Of a DNA stretch of 64,000 nucleotides, positions 43,028 through 51,464 are shown one piece after another. This stretch comes from Alistipes sp. Lineage in GTDB: Bacteria; Bacteroidota; Bacteroidia; Bacteroidales; Rikenellaceae. A program made the position numbers and the translations under genes. The stretch lies in contig NZ_JAHHQJ010000011.1 of assembly GCF_020026455.1 (NCBI RefSeq), positions 34,158 to 98,157 on the forward strand, in the 5' to 3' direction. Under the pieces are notes generated by a model. It was not told where the DNA came from. It worked only from the letters and a program-made list of their open reading frames with translations, and did no database searches. Within the stretch, counting starts at the first letter, position 1. Each line of letters begins with the position of its first letter.

Positions 43028-43384
43028 TTACTCTTCGTATTCATATTTCACCTGCGGTGCGTCGGCCCACAACTCCTCAAGACGGTAGAAGCTCCGGAGC
43101 TCGGTCTGGAAGATGTGCACCACCACATCGACATAGTCCATGGCGACCCACACACCGTTCTGCTGGCCTTCGATGCGCCACACCTTCTCGCCCAGTTTTT
43201 CGGACACCTGCTCCTCGATTTCGGCGGCTATGGCGCACACCTGCGTCGTGGAATCGGCGTTGCAAACCACAAAATGTGAACAAATCGCTCCATCGAATCC
43301 CGAGAGGTCCAACGATACAATATTCTTACCTTTTTTATCTTCAATCGCGCTGACGATCGTTTCGATCAGTTTATCCATAAGCAT
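43028..43384 (-). CDS. rsfS: ribosomal silencing factor RsfS
   Basis: A 118-residue RsfS/Iojap protein that binds ribosomal protein L14 and blocks subunit joining under starvation. Family features visible are the start with a paired helix (DKLIETIVSAIEDKKG), ICSHFVVCNADSTTQV, and the VWVAMDYVDVVVHIF motif. It heads the rsfS-ftsH-cdsA-psd operon. A minus-strand TACCTTTG at 43414-43407 could be its -7 element. Confidence 0.95.
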   Translation of the reverse strand: MLMDKLIETIVSAIEDKKGKNIVSLDLSGFDGAICSHFVVCNADSTTQVCAIAAEIEEQVSEKLGEKVWRIEGQQNGVWVAMDYVDVVVHIFQTELRSFYRLEELWADAPQVKYEYEE

Positions 43385-43610
43385 TCAATAGGGATCTATA
43401 ACCTTGCAAAGGTATGAAAAGAGAATGAGATTTGAAAGCAACGCGATAAAAATCGCGTTACAAGCGGGCATATTGTCCCGGAAGCAATTCAATATTTCGC
43501 ACTTTTTGTTGCCGGATTCGTTGTTACGCCGCTTTTCGGAAGACTCCGGCCGCCTCCCCTTTCCGCGCAATGCGGGAACTTTCGGGTCCGATCCGCACAG
43601 GCCGCCGCAT

Positions 43611-43700
43611 GGCCACCGGACGGAAGGAGATGGCCGGAAGGCAGGCGGAAGGCGGGCGGAGGCGGGCGGCAGGGGGGGGGCAAGCAAAGGCGGGCAAGTT
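43611..43700. repeat. G-rich degenerate repeat with G9 tract
   Basis: Successive GGCAGGCGGAA, GGCGGGCGGA and GGCGGGCGGCA words lead into a run of nine Gs (43672-43680). Copies are too degenerate to fix a period. Confidence 0.6.
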
Positions 43701-43739
43701 CCGAAAACGGAACACTCCGGACAGAGACGTCGCAACGCA

Positions 43740-43770
43740 TTGCGCCCGGCAGAAGAACTGCCGGGCGCAA
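43740..43770 (-). terminator. hairpin after oxyR
   Basis: A 13-bp stem TTGCGCCCGGCAG-like with a 5-nt loop lies 20 nt after the oxyR stop. No T run follows, so termination strength is uncertain. Confidence 0.6.
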
Positions 43771-43789
43771 CACACCTTATCCGCGGAAG

Positions 43790-44689
43790 CTATGCCTTCG
43801 CCACCGGGACGTTGGCCAAGATGGTCTCGGTCAAGGCCCGGATGATCGAGTTCTTGACATAGGTACGGCGCACGGCGACGGCGATCTTGCGCGAGGTGGC
43901 CCCCTTCGAGAGGGTTTTCAGCCGGTCGAGGTGGTCCGCGGGAATGTACTCGACGGCCATTTCGGGAATGATCGTCAGAGACGACGTGCAGTCGACGATG
44001 CGCATGAGCGTATCCAGCGAACCCGATTCGAACGAATAGTGCGACGGCATCGAACGCCGCGCCTGGCAGAGTTCGATGATCTGGTCGCGCATACAGTTGC
44101 CGGGGCTCAGGATCAGCAGATCCTTGAGGTCGATATCTTCGATCCGGATATTCTGCCGTTCATAAAGCGGATTCTCGGGCGACACATAGGCGTAGAAGCG
44201 GTCGTTGAAAAGTTCCTGCTCGAGGATGCCGTCGCCGCAGGTGCCGCTGGCCACCAGCGCCGCATCGATCCGGTCGCGCTTGAGCGCCTCGACGATGTCC
44301 GAGGTGATCATCTCGGATATTTCCAGCTCGACCTTCGGGTAGTCGTGCACGAAGGCCGGGATGAATTTGTGCAGCAGGTAGGGCGCGATGGTCGGAATGA
44401 CACCCAGCCGCAGTTTACCCGCGGTTTCACCCTTGAGCTCCGAGACGGCCTCCTTGATATAATTGTATGCCTTGATTGTCTCGCGCGCCTGTTCGAGCAC
44501 CACCTCGCCCGCCTCGGTCGGAATGACGGGCTTCTTCGAACGGTCCAGAAGCACCACGCCAAGCTCCTCTTCGAGCGCCTTGACCTGCATGCTCAAAGAA
44601 GGTTGCGTCACAAAACAATGTTCGGCGGCAAGCGAGAAACTCCCGCAGTTGGCCACGGCCAGCAGATATTCGAGTTGGATGATTGTCAT
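43790..44689 (-). CDS. oxyR: LysR-type redox regulator OxyR
   Basis: A 299-residue LysR-type regulator of the peroxide response. The N-terminal winged helix spans about 1-60 (FSLAAEHCFVTQPSLSMQVKALE). In the C-terminal sensor domain Cys199 and Cys208 in GNCMRDQIIELC occupy the positions and spacing of the E. coli OxyR disulfide pair, with the RDQ following the first Cys conserved. This distinguishes it from generic LysR proteins. It is divergent from trpS with its own promoter. Confidence 0.95.
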   Translation of the reverse strand: MTIIQLEYLLAVANCGSFSLAAEHCFVTQPSLSMQVKALEEELGVVLLDRSKKPVIPTEAGEVVLEQARETIKAYNYIKEAVSELKGETAGKLRLGVIPTIAPYLLHKFIPAFVHDYPKVELEISEMITSDIVEALKRDRIDAALVASGTCGDGILEQELFNDRFYAYVSPENPLYERQNIRIEDIDLKDLLILSPGNCMRDQIIELCQARRSMPSHYSFESGSLDTLMRIVDCTSSLTIIPEMAVEYIPADHLDRLKTLSKGATSRKIAVAVRRTYVKNSIIRALTETILANVPVAKA

Positions 44690-44711
44690 AGCAGGCGTCT
44701 ATTTGAGAAAG

Positions 44712-44742
44712 CGAAGATATAAAAAAAAACTATATCAGACAA
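44712..44742 (-). promoter_or_regulatory. promoter of oxyR
   Basis: On the minus strand TTG (44742-44740), 20 nt, then TATCTTCG (44719-44712), about 23 nt before the start. A TATCTTCG on the plus strand (44771-44778) is a similar candidate for trpS. Confidence 0.6.
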
Positions 44743-44805
44743 CTTTTTCGCATTGCCGCAGAGTTTTTCGTATCTTCGCCTACAAAATGTACTTTTTTTA
44801 AAAAT

Positions 44806-45930
<1,125 letters not shown>

Positions 45931-45937
45931 GAAAAAG

Positions 45938-47719
45938 ATGTCCTTCCGCGCCGACCGTCTCTACTTCGAATTTCTCCGGCTGACCCGGAGACTCTCCAAC
46001 CAGCAGATCATGATGGTGCTGGCTGTGGTGGTCGGTGTACTAGCCGGGCTGGGAACCTATCTGTTCGAGATGCTGCTCCACGGCATCAAGAGCGGACTGA
46101 TCCACTGGTTCCCGGTGGACAGCGCCCACATCCTCTTCCTGATCTACCCTGCGGTGGGTATCATCCTGGCGACGCTGTTCGTCAAATACATCGTCCGCGA
46201 CAACATCTCCGAAGGCGTGACACGCGTCCTCTACGCCATGTCGCGCCGCAACTCGCACATCGCCCGGCACAACTGCTGGACCTCGATCGTGGGCGGTGCG
46301 ACGACCATCGGATTCGGCGGCTCGGTGGGACCCGAGGCCCCGATCGTGCTCACGGGAGCGGCCATCGGCTCGAACATCGGACGGATGGCGCGTCTCAACT
46401 ACAAGCACACAACGCTGCTGCTGTGCTGCGGTGCGGGTGCCGCCCTCGCGGCGATCTTCAAGGCCCCGATCACGGGCGTGGTGTTCGTGCTGGAAATCCT
46501 GATGCTCGACATCACCGCCGGATCGGTCATCCCGCTGCTGATCGCCTCGGTCACCGCGACGACAATGGCCTTCATGCTGCGCGGCTTCGACCCGATTCTG
46601 GCCGTGACCCTGGCCCCCAAGGACGCCTTCGAATTGTGGCAGATACCGCTGTTCATCCTGCTCGGCGTGCTGTGCGGGCTGATGGCGTGGTATTTCACGT
46701 CGATGAACTCGCGGGTCGGCGGCTTCTTCAAAAGCATCGACAAGCAGTACAAGAAATGGCTGTGGGGAGGTGCGATTCTGGGTATCCTGATCTTCGTCTT
46801 CCCGCCGCTCTACGGCGAAGGTTACGAGGGATTCACCTCCCTGATGCACGGCAATGCGCAGGAGCTGTTCAACAACTCGCTCTTCTACCGTTTCCGCGAC
46901 ATCGACTGGGTGATCATCCTCTTCGTCATCGCCACGATGTTCTTCAAGGTCATCACCATGGCCACAACCAACGCCGCGGGAGGTGTGGGCGGTACGTTCG
47001 CGCCGTCGCTGTTCGTCGGAGCCTTCACGGGCGCCTCGCTGGCACTGGTGTGCAACACACTGTTCGGATGGGAGGTGTCGATCGTCTCGTTCACGCTGGT
47101 CGGCATGGCGGGCGTCATGTCGGGGGTGATGAACGCACCGCTGACCTCGATCTTCCTGATCGCAGAACTCTCAAACGGCTACGGGCTGTTCATCCCCCTG
47201 ATGATCACCGCCTGCATCTCGTTCGCCGTCGACTACTACCTCGATCCCGACTCGATCTACACCAAGCAGCTGCGCCAGAAGGGCGAACTGCTGACCCACG
47301 ACAAGGACCAGTCGGTGTTTGTCTTCCTGAAACTCGATGAGCTCATGGAGACCGATTTCCTGCGCATCAAGGAGACCATCACGCTGGGCGACATCGTGCA
47401 CATCATTTCGACGGCCCGCCGCAACATCTTCCCCGTGATCGACAACTCCGATCGGCTGATCGGCGTGGTGCAGCTGGACGACCTGCGCGAGGACATGTTC
47501 AAACACGAGAAATACGGACACCCGATCTCGGACTATATGATTCCGCCGCCGGACAGGATCATCGAACACGAAACCATCCTGAGCGTCATGGAGAAATTCG
47601 AGGACAAGCGCACGTGGATGCTGCCCGTCGTGGACAAGCAGGGCCGCTATCTGGGATTCATCTCCAAGTCGCGCATTCTGAACGCATATCGTGAACAACT
47701 CGTAAAAATCCAGCAATGA
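45938..47719 (+). CDS. ClC-family chloride channel/transporter with CBS pair
   Basis: A 593-residue ClC membrane protein with about 17 helical segments (to about 440) and two C-terminal CBS domains (about 455-590) that bind adenine nucleotides. Family motifs are GGSVGPEAP (128-136) and GVGGTFAPSLFVG. At the place of the gating glutamate of E. coli ClC (G-x-E-G-P) the sequence is G-S-V-G-P, so Val130 replaces it, which would favour passive channel behaviour over Cl/H exchange. The stop overlaps the next start (ATGA). Confidence 0.9.
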   Translation: MSFRADRLYFEFLRLTRRLSNQQIMMVLAVVVGVLAGLGTYLFEMLLHGIKSGLIHWFPVDSAHILFLIYPAVGIILATLFVKYIVRDNISEGVTRVLYAMSRRNSHIARHNCWTSIVGGATTIGFGGSVGPEAPIVLTGAAIGSNIGRMARLNYKHTTLLLCCGAGAALAAIFKAPITGVVFVLEILMLDITAGSVIPLLIASVTATTMAFMLRGFDPILAVTLAPKDAFELWQIPLFILLGVLCGLMAWYFTSMNSRVGGFFKSIDKQYKKWLWGGAILGILIFVFPPLYGEGYEGFTSLMHGNAQELFNNSLFYRFRDIDWVIILFVIATMFFKVITMATTNAAGGVGGTFAPSLFVGAFTGASLALVCNTLFGWEVSIVSFTLVGMAGVMSGVMNAPLTSIFLIAELSNGYGLFIPLMITACISFAVDYYLDPDSIYTKQLRQKGELLTHDKDQSVFVFLKLDELMETDFLRIKETITLGDIVHIISTARRNIFPVIDNSDRLIGVVQLDDLREDMFKHEKYGHPISDYMIPPPDRIIEHETILSVMEKFEDKRTWMLPVVDKQGRYLGFISKSRILNAYREQLVKIQQ

Positions 47720-48063
47720 CAACGGGAAATATCCTTCCACCCTGGGCCGAAGAGGTCGCCTGCGCCATCACCGTGTGCGACAGCGAGGGCGTAATCCGCT
47801 ACATGAACGAAAAGGCGCGTGCGACCTTCGCCAAACACGGCGACCTGATCGGCCGGAGCCTGTTCGACTGCCACAACGAGCGGTCGCGCGAAACGATCCG
47901 CCGTCTGCTCGCATCGGGAGGCACGAACGCCTACACCATCGAAAAGCAGGGCGTGCACAAGATGATCTACCAGACAGCTTGGAAAGAGAGCGGCGAGATC
48001 CGCGGGCTGGTGGAAATCTCGATGGAGCTGCCGGACGAACTGCCGCACTACATCAGGGGATAG
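47716..48063 (+). CDS. PAS domain protein
   Basis: A 115-residue single PAS domain. It has AITVCDSEGVIRYMNEKA at the start, GRSLFDCHNERSRETIRRLL in the middle helix and a final beta strand GLVEISMEL. The DCHNERS block resembles PAS domains linked to DUF438 proteins in anaerobes. No output domain is attached. The ATG overlaps the ClC stop as ATGA, so the two are translationally coupled; a role sensing a redox or small-molecule cue for the channel is conceivable but unproven. Confidence 0.85.
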   Translation: MTTGNILPPWAEEVACAITVCDSEGVIRYMNEKARATFAKHGDLIGRSLFDCHNERSRETIRRLLASGGTNAYTIEKQGVHKMIYQTAWKESGEIRGLVEISMELPDELPHYIRG

Positions 48064-48364
48064 CAAGACAAAGGGGAGGTTTTTGAAAATCTCCCCTTGT
48101 TTTGTTTTTCGGGAACAGCCCGGATCCGGACAAAGGCCGAAGCTATGGCCGGCGGGCATCAGGCCCGGTCAAGGCAGGAATATCCGAGCGAGGGGGGGGG
48201 CCTTGCGAACAAGACATCGTGCCAGAGGACTGACCCCGAAGGTTCCGGGCGCCTGGGCACCCCTGCGGATGCCAAACGGGCTCCGTTACAAGCGCCGGCC
48301 GTCTCCATGAATCGGCCCCGCGAGATAGCTCCGGCGGACGGCTGCAGCCCGGGCGGAAGGTCTG
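48064..48364. other. convergent intergenic region PAS / kdsD
   Basis: Apart from the terminator at 48069-48110 and a G9 tract at 48192-48200, I see nothing recognisable. The sequence is GC-rich without clear repeats. Confidence 0.6.
48069..48110 (+). terminator. intrinsic terminator of trpS-ClC-PAS
   Basis: AAGGGGAG / CTCCCCTT stem with an A/T-paired apex, followed by GTTTTGTTTTTC on the plus strand, right after the PAS stop. Confidence 0.88.
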
Positions 48365-49330
48365 CTACAACTTGATGTCGTAAATCTGGATCACTCCGAC
48401 CAACTTGCCGGCCGGGTCCGTCACGAGCAGCGAGGTGACCTTGTTGCGGGTCATCATCTTCTCCGCCTCGATCAGTTTCTCATCCGGCGAGATCGTTTTG
48501 GGATTGCGCGTGGCGATGTCGGAAGCCGTGATGTTGAAAAACTCCCCGCGCAGACGCTCCATCGCACGGCGCACGTCGCCGTCGGTGACGATGCCCTCTA
48601 TCCGCTCGCCGTCGCAGATGACGATCAGCCCCAGTCCGCCCTTCGAAATGGCGTGGATCATCTCCGCAGCCGGACAGTCGGACGCCACGACGGGCAGATC
48701 GTGGTCGCGCATGACGTTGCCTACGGTCATCAGCAAACGCCGTCCGAGGCTTCCGCCCGGATGCAGGCGCGCAAAATCAACGCTCGTGAAGCCCCGCATC
48801 TGCATCAGCGACACGGCCAGCGCATCGCCCATGGCGATCTGCGCCGTGGTCGACGAAGTGGGCGCGAGGTGCAGAATACAAGCCTCCTCCTTCACCCCCA
48901 CGTCGAGGTGCACGTCGGAATTCTTGGCCAGAGCCGAGTCGGGGTTTCCGGTCATCGAGACCAGTTTGTTGCCGTTGGAGTGGATGAAGGGGACGATCTT
49001 GAGGATTTCGTCCGTCTCGCCCGAATAGGAGAGCGCAACCACGATGTCCTCCTTCGAAATCATGCCCAGGTCGCCGTGGAAGGCCTCGCCGGGGTGCAGG
49101 AAAAAACTCGGGGTGCCGGTCGAAGCGAGCGTCGCGGCGATCTTGCGTCCCACGAGGCCCGACTTGCCCATGCCCGTAACGATACACTTGCCGCGGCTGG
49201 CGAGGATCATCTCCACGGCCGTGGCGAACTCGTCGCCAAGCGTATCTTCCATGCGTTTGAGCGACAGCATTTCGGTGTGGATTGCCTTGCGGGCAACCTC
49301 CAGAATCTGCGTCTTGGTCGTATCTGTCAT
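48365..49330 (-). CDS. kdsD: D-arabinose-5-phosphate isomerase
   Basis: A 321-residue KpsF/KdsD enzyme converting ribulose-5-phosphate to arabinose-5-phosphate, the first step of Kdo synthesis. The SIS sugar-phosphate isomerase domain spans about 35-175 (GKCIVTGMGKSGLVGRKIA, ALSYSGETDEI). Two CBS domains occupy about 195-321. It lies 26 nt downstream of kdsA. Confidence 0.95.
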   Translation of the reverse strand: MTDTTKTQILEVARKAIHTEMLSLKRMEDTLGDEFATAVEMILASRGKCIVTGMGKSGLVGRKIAATLASTGTPSFFLHPGEAFHGDLGMISKEDIVVALSYSGETDEILKIVPFIHSNGNKLVSMTGNPDSALAKNSDVHLDVGVKEEACILHLAPTSSTTAQIAMGDALAVSLMQMRGFTSVDFARLHPGGSLGRRLLMTVGNVMRDHDLPVVASDCPAAEMIHAISKGGLGLIVICDGERIEGIVTDGDVRRAMERLRGEFFNITASDIATRNPKTISPDEKLIEAEKMMTRNKVTSLLVTDPAGKLVGVIQIYDIKL

Positions 49331-49356
49331 GCTTAACGAGAATTAGATGCGTAACT

Positions 49357-50109
49357 TTACAGCAGGCTTTTCACAAGAGGCTCCAGATCGTCCAGACGCA
49401 GCATGTTGGCCGCATCGCTCAACCCCTTGTCGGGATCGGGGTGCACCTCGAAGAAAAAACCGTTGGCCCCGAACGCCTTGGCCGCGTGTGCCATGGCGGG
49501 CACGAATTCGCGGTTGCCGCCCGTCTTGCCGCCCGCCGCGCCGGGACGCTGCACCGAGTGGGTGCAGTCCATCACGACCGTAGGGGCGATTTTGAGCATG
49601 TCGGGGATATTGCGGAAATCGACAACCAGGTTGTTGTAGCCGAACGAGTTGCCGCGTTCGGTGAGCCAGATGTCACCGGCTCCCGCCTCGCGGGCCTTCT
49701 CGTAGGGATAGCACATGTCCGCGCCCGAAAGGAACTGGGCTTTCTTGATGTTCACCGTCTTGCCCGTTTTGGCCGCGGCGACCACTAGATCGGTCTGGCG
49801 GCAGAGGAATGCCGGGATTTGGATCACGTCGACAACCTCGCCGACGGGTGCGGCCTGCCACGATTCGTGGATGTCGGTGAGCAGCCGCAGCCCCCACTTC
49901 GCCCGCACGTCCGCAAGCATCTGCAAACCCTTTTCGAGTCCCGGACCGCGGAACGACGATATGGAGGTGCGGTTGGCCTTGTCGAACGAGGCCTTGAAGA
50001 TGATTTGCGTGCCGAGGCTGCGATTGATGGCCGCGAGCCTTTCGCCCACGGCGTCCAGCAGTTCGGCCGATTCGATGACGCACGGCCCCGCGATGAATTT
50101 CAAGTCCAT
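49357..50109 (-). CDS. kdsA: 3-deoxy-8-phosphooctulonate (Kdo8P) synthase
   Basis: A 250-residue TIM-barrel aldolase condensing arabinose-5-phosphate and phosphoenolpyruvate. Signature blocks are FIAGPCVIES, FKASFDKANRTS, LTDIHE, QIPAFLCRQTDL, LTERGNSFGYNNLVVD and DCTHSVQRPG. The start at 50109 (MDLKFIAGPC) is preferred; upstream Met codons add only seven residues. Kdo8P is then dephosphorylated by an enzyme not found in the window. Confidence 0.97.
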   Translation of the reverse strand: MDLKFIAGPCVIESAELLDAVGERLAAINRSLGTQIIFKASFDKANRTSISSFRGPGLEKGLQMLADVRAKWGLRLLTDIHESWQAAPVGEVVDVIQIPAFLCRQTDLVVAAAKTGKTVNIKKAQFLSGADMCYPYEKAREAGAGDIWLTERGNSFGYNNLVVDFRNIPDMLKIAPTVVMDCTHSVQRPGAAGGKTGGNREFVPAMAHAAKAFGANGFFFEVHPDPDKGLSDAANMLRLDDLEPLVKSLL

Positions 50110-50448
50110 AAACAACATTCTAATTTTCACGCCATTCCGCTACCGCCCGGCTCGGCCGCAACCGCCTTGGCACCCCGGTCCTGCCGCAACTCAAAGCCGC
50201 CTTGAATCCCCGGCCCTGCCGCAGCCCGAAGCCGCCTTGGCAACTCCGGTACGCTCCGCCGAAAGTCCTGCTTCAGAAGCACAGCCCCGGAATCGGGCTC
50301 ACCCTCGGACCGGCCGTCTCCGGAAGGCTTTTTCCAACCAGTTACACAATTGGGCCAAACTCGAACCGGCCATCGTCGGAAGGCCGTTCTTCAAAGGCCC
50401 CGGGGGATGAAACCGACCGCATACGGGCGAAATGACGATACAAGATAA
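50110..50448. other. intergenic region kdsA / kdsB
   Basis: Contains a 35-nt repeat array (50148-50260). The rest is GC-rich; I saw no gene, promoter or convincing terminator. Confidence 0.6.
50148..50260. repeat. 35-nt tandem repeat, two full and two partial copies
   Basis: Full copies 50173-50207 and 50208-50242 share CCCCGGYCCTGCCGCA and AAGCCGCCTTG. Partial copies precede (50148-50172) and follow (50243-50260). Confidence 0.85.
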
Positions 50449-51204
50449 TCAATTTTTCAATTCTTTCAAAAAGGCTTCCGCTTTTTCGAGATCCTCCGGC
50501 GTATCGATGCCGATGGTCGCAACCTCCGAAATACCGACCCCGATCCGGTAGCCGTTCTCCAGCCAGCGCAGCTGCTCCAGCGATTCGGCCAGCTCGAGCG
50601 GCGACTGCGGCAGCGCCGTCACCGCCCGCAGCACGTCGGCACGAAAGGCATAGAGACCGATATGCTTGTAGAAGGTGTGGCGCGCAAGCCACTCCTCGCG
50701 CGGAACGCCCCGCAGGTAGGGGATCACCGAACGGGAAAAATAGATGGCCCGCGACTGTGCGTCGAGGACCACCTTGGGAGAGTTGGGATTTTCGAGGGCC
50801 TCCAGTCCGTCGGCCTCGGTAAACGGTTTCACGAGCGTGGCAATGTCGGTCGACGGATCGTCGAAACAGCGTTTCACGGCCTCCAGCTGCGAGGGACGGA
50901 TAAAAGGTTCGTCGCCCTGCACGTTGATCACCACGTCGTACTCCGCGCCGAGGTGTTCGTAGGCTTCCCGGCAGCGGTCCGTGCCGCTCCGGTGGTCCGG
51001 GGAGGTCATTTCGACCCGCCCCCCGAAGGCCAGCACCGCATCGCGGATGCGCTTGTCGTCGGTGGCCACCACAGCCTCGTCCAGCACACCGGCGACCTGT
51101 TCGTAGACCCGCTCGATGACGGGCTTGCCGCCCAGTCGCGCCAGCGGCTTTCCGGGAAAGCGCGTCGAAGCATAACGCGCGGGGATGATTGCAATGAATT
51201 TCAT
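50449..51204 (-). CDS. kdsB: 3-deoxy-manno-octulosonate (CMP-Kdo) cytidylyltransferase
   Basis: A 251-residue nucleotidyltransferase activating Kdo with CTP. The N-terminal signature is IIPARYASTRFPGKPLA, followed by ATDD, the sugar-binding RSGTDR and NVQGDEPFI. It supplies CMP-Kdo to WaaA. Together with kdsA and kdsD it forms a Kdo cluster in pathway-reverse gene order. Confidence 0.97.
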   Translation of the reverse strand: MKFIAIIPARYASTRFPGKPLARLGGKPVIERVYEQVAGVLDEAVVATDDKRIRDAVLAFGGRVEMTSPDHRSGTDRCREAYEHLGAEYDVVINVQGDEPFIRPSQLEAVKRCFDDPSTDIATLVKPFTEADGLEALENPNSPKVVLDAQSRAIYFSRSVIPYLRGVPREEWLARHTFYKHIGLYAFRADVLRAVTALPQSPLELAESLEQLRWLENGYRIGVGISEVATIGIDTPEDLEKAEAFLKELKN

Positions 51205-51279
51205 GGGTTATTCCTGTTCCGCAAGAGGCTTCCGCCGGCTCTTCGTCAGCTTCGCCGCCGCGAGTTCATACGAAAACTT

Positions 51280-51401
51280 CCGGTCGATCAGGGCAATCCG
51301 GTCAATTCGGCCAATTCGGCCGATCCGGTCGATCCAGCCAATCCGGGCAATCGGGCCGATCCGCCGATCCGGTCAATCGGGGCGATTGGGGCGATCGGGG
51401 C
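51280..51401. repeat. 9-nt tandem array
   Basis: About thirteen consecutive units fit YCGGYCRAT (for example CCGGTCAAT, TCGGCCAAT, CCGGTCGAT). All are 9 nt except one 8-nt unit at 51361-51368. It lies between the lon stop and the kdsB start and uses a different unit from the array at 4589-4863. Confidence 0.93.
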
Positions 51402-51464
51402 GTACTCCGCCGAAAACGAAACCGAAAACATCGCCGGATACGCCGCCGGCCCAAAGAGCCCGGA

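Larger units (their letters stand above)
43385..43789. other. intergenic region rsfS / oxyR
   Basis: The rsfS-proximal part (43385-43510) is AT-rich with TACCTTTG on the minus strand (43414-43407). 43611-43700 is a G-rich degenerate GGCGGA/GGCGGG stretch with a G9 tract at 43672-43680. 43740-43770 is a hairpin after oxyR. No gene seen. Confidence 0.55.

Noticed and set aside
43490..43780. Several overlapping Pro/Arg-rich frames between rsfS and oxyR
   Set aside because: They come from the G-rich degenerate repeat and its complement; none has a start signal or family match.
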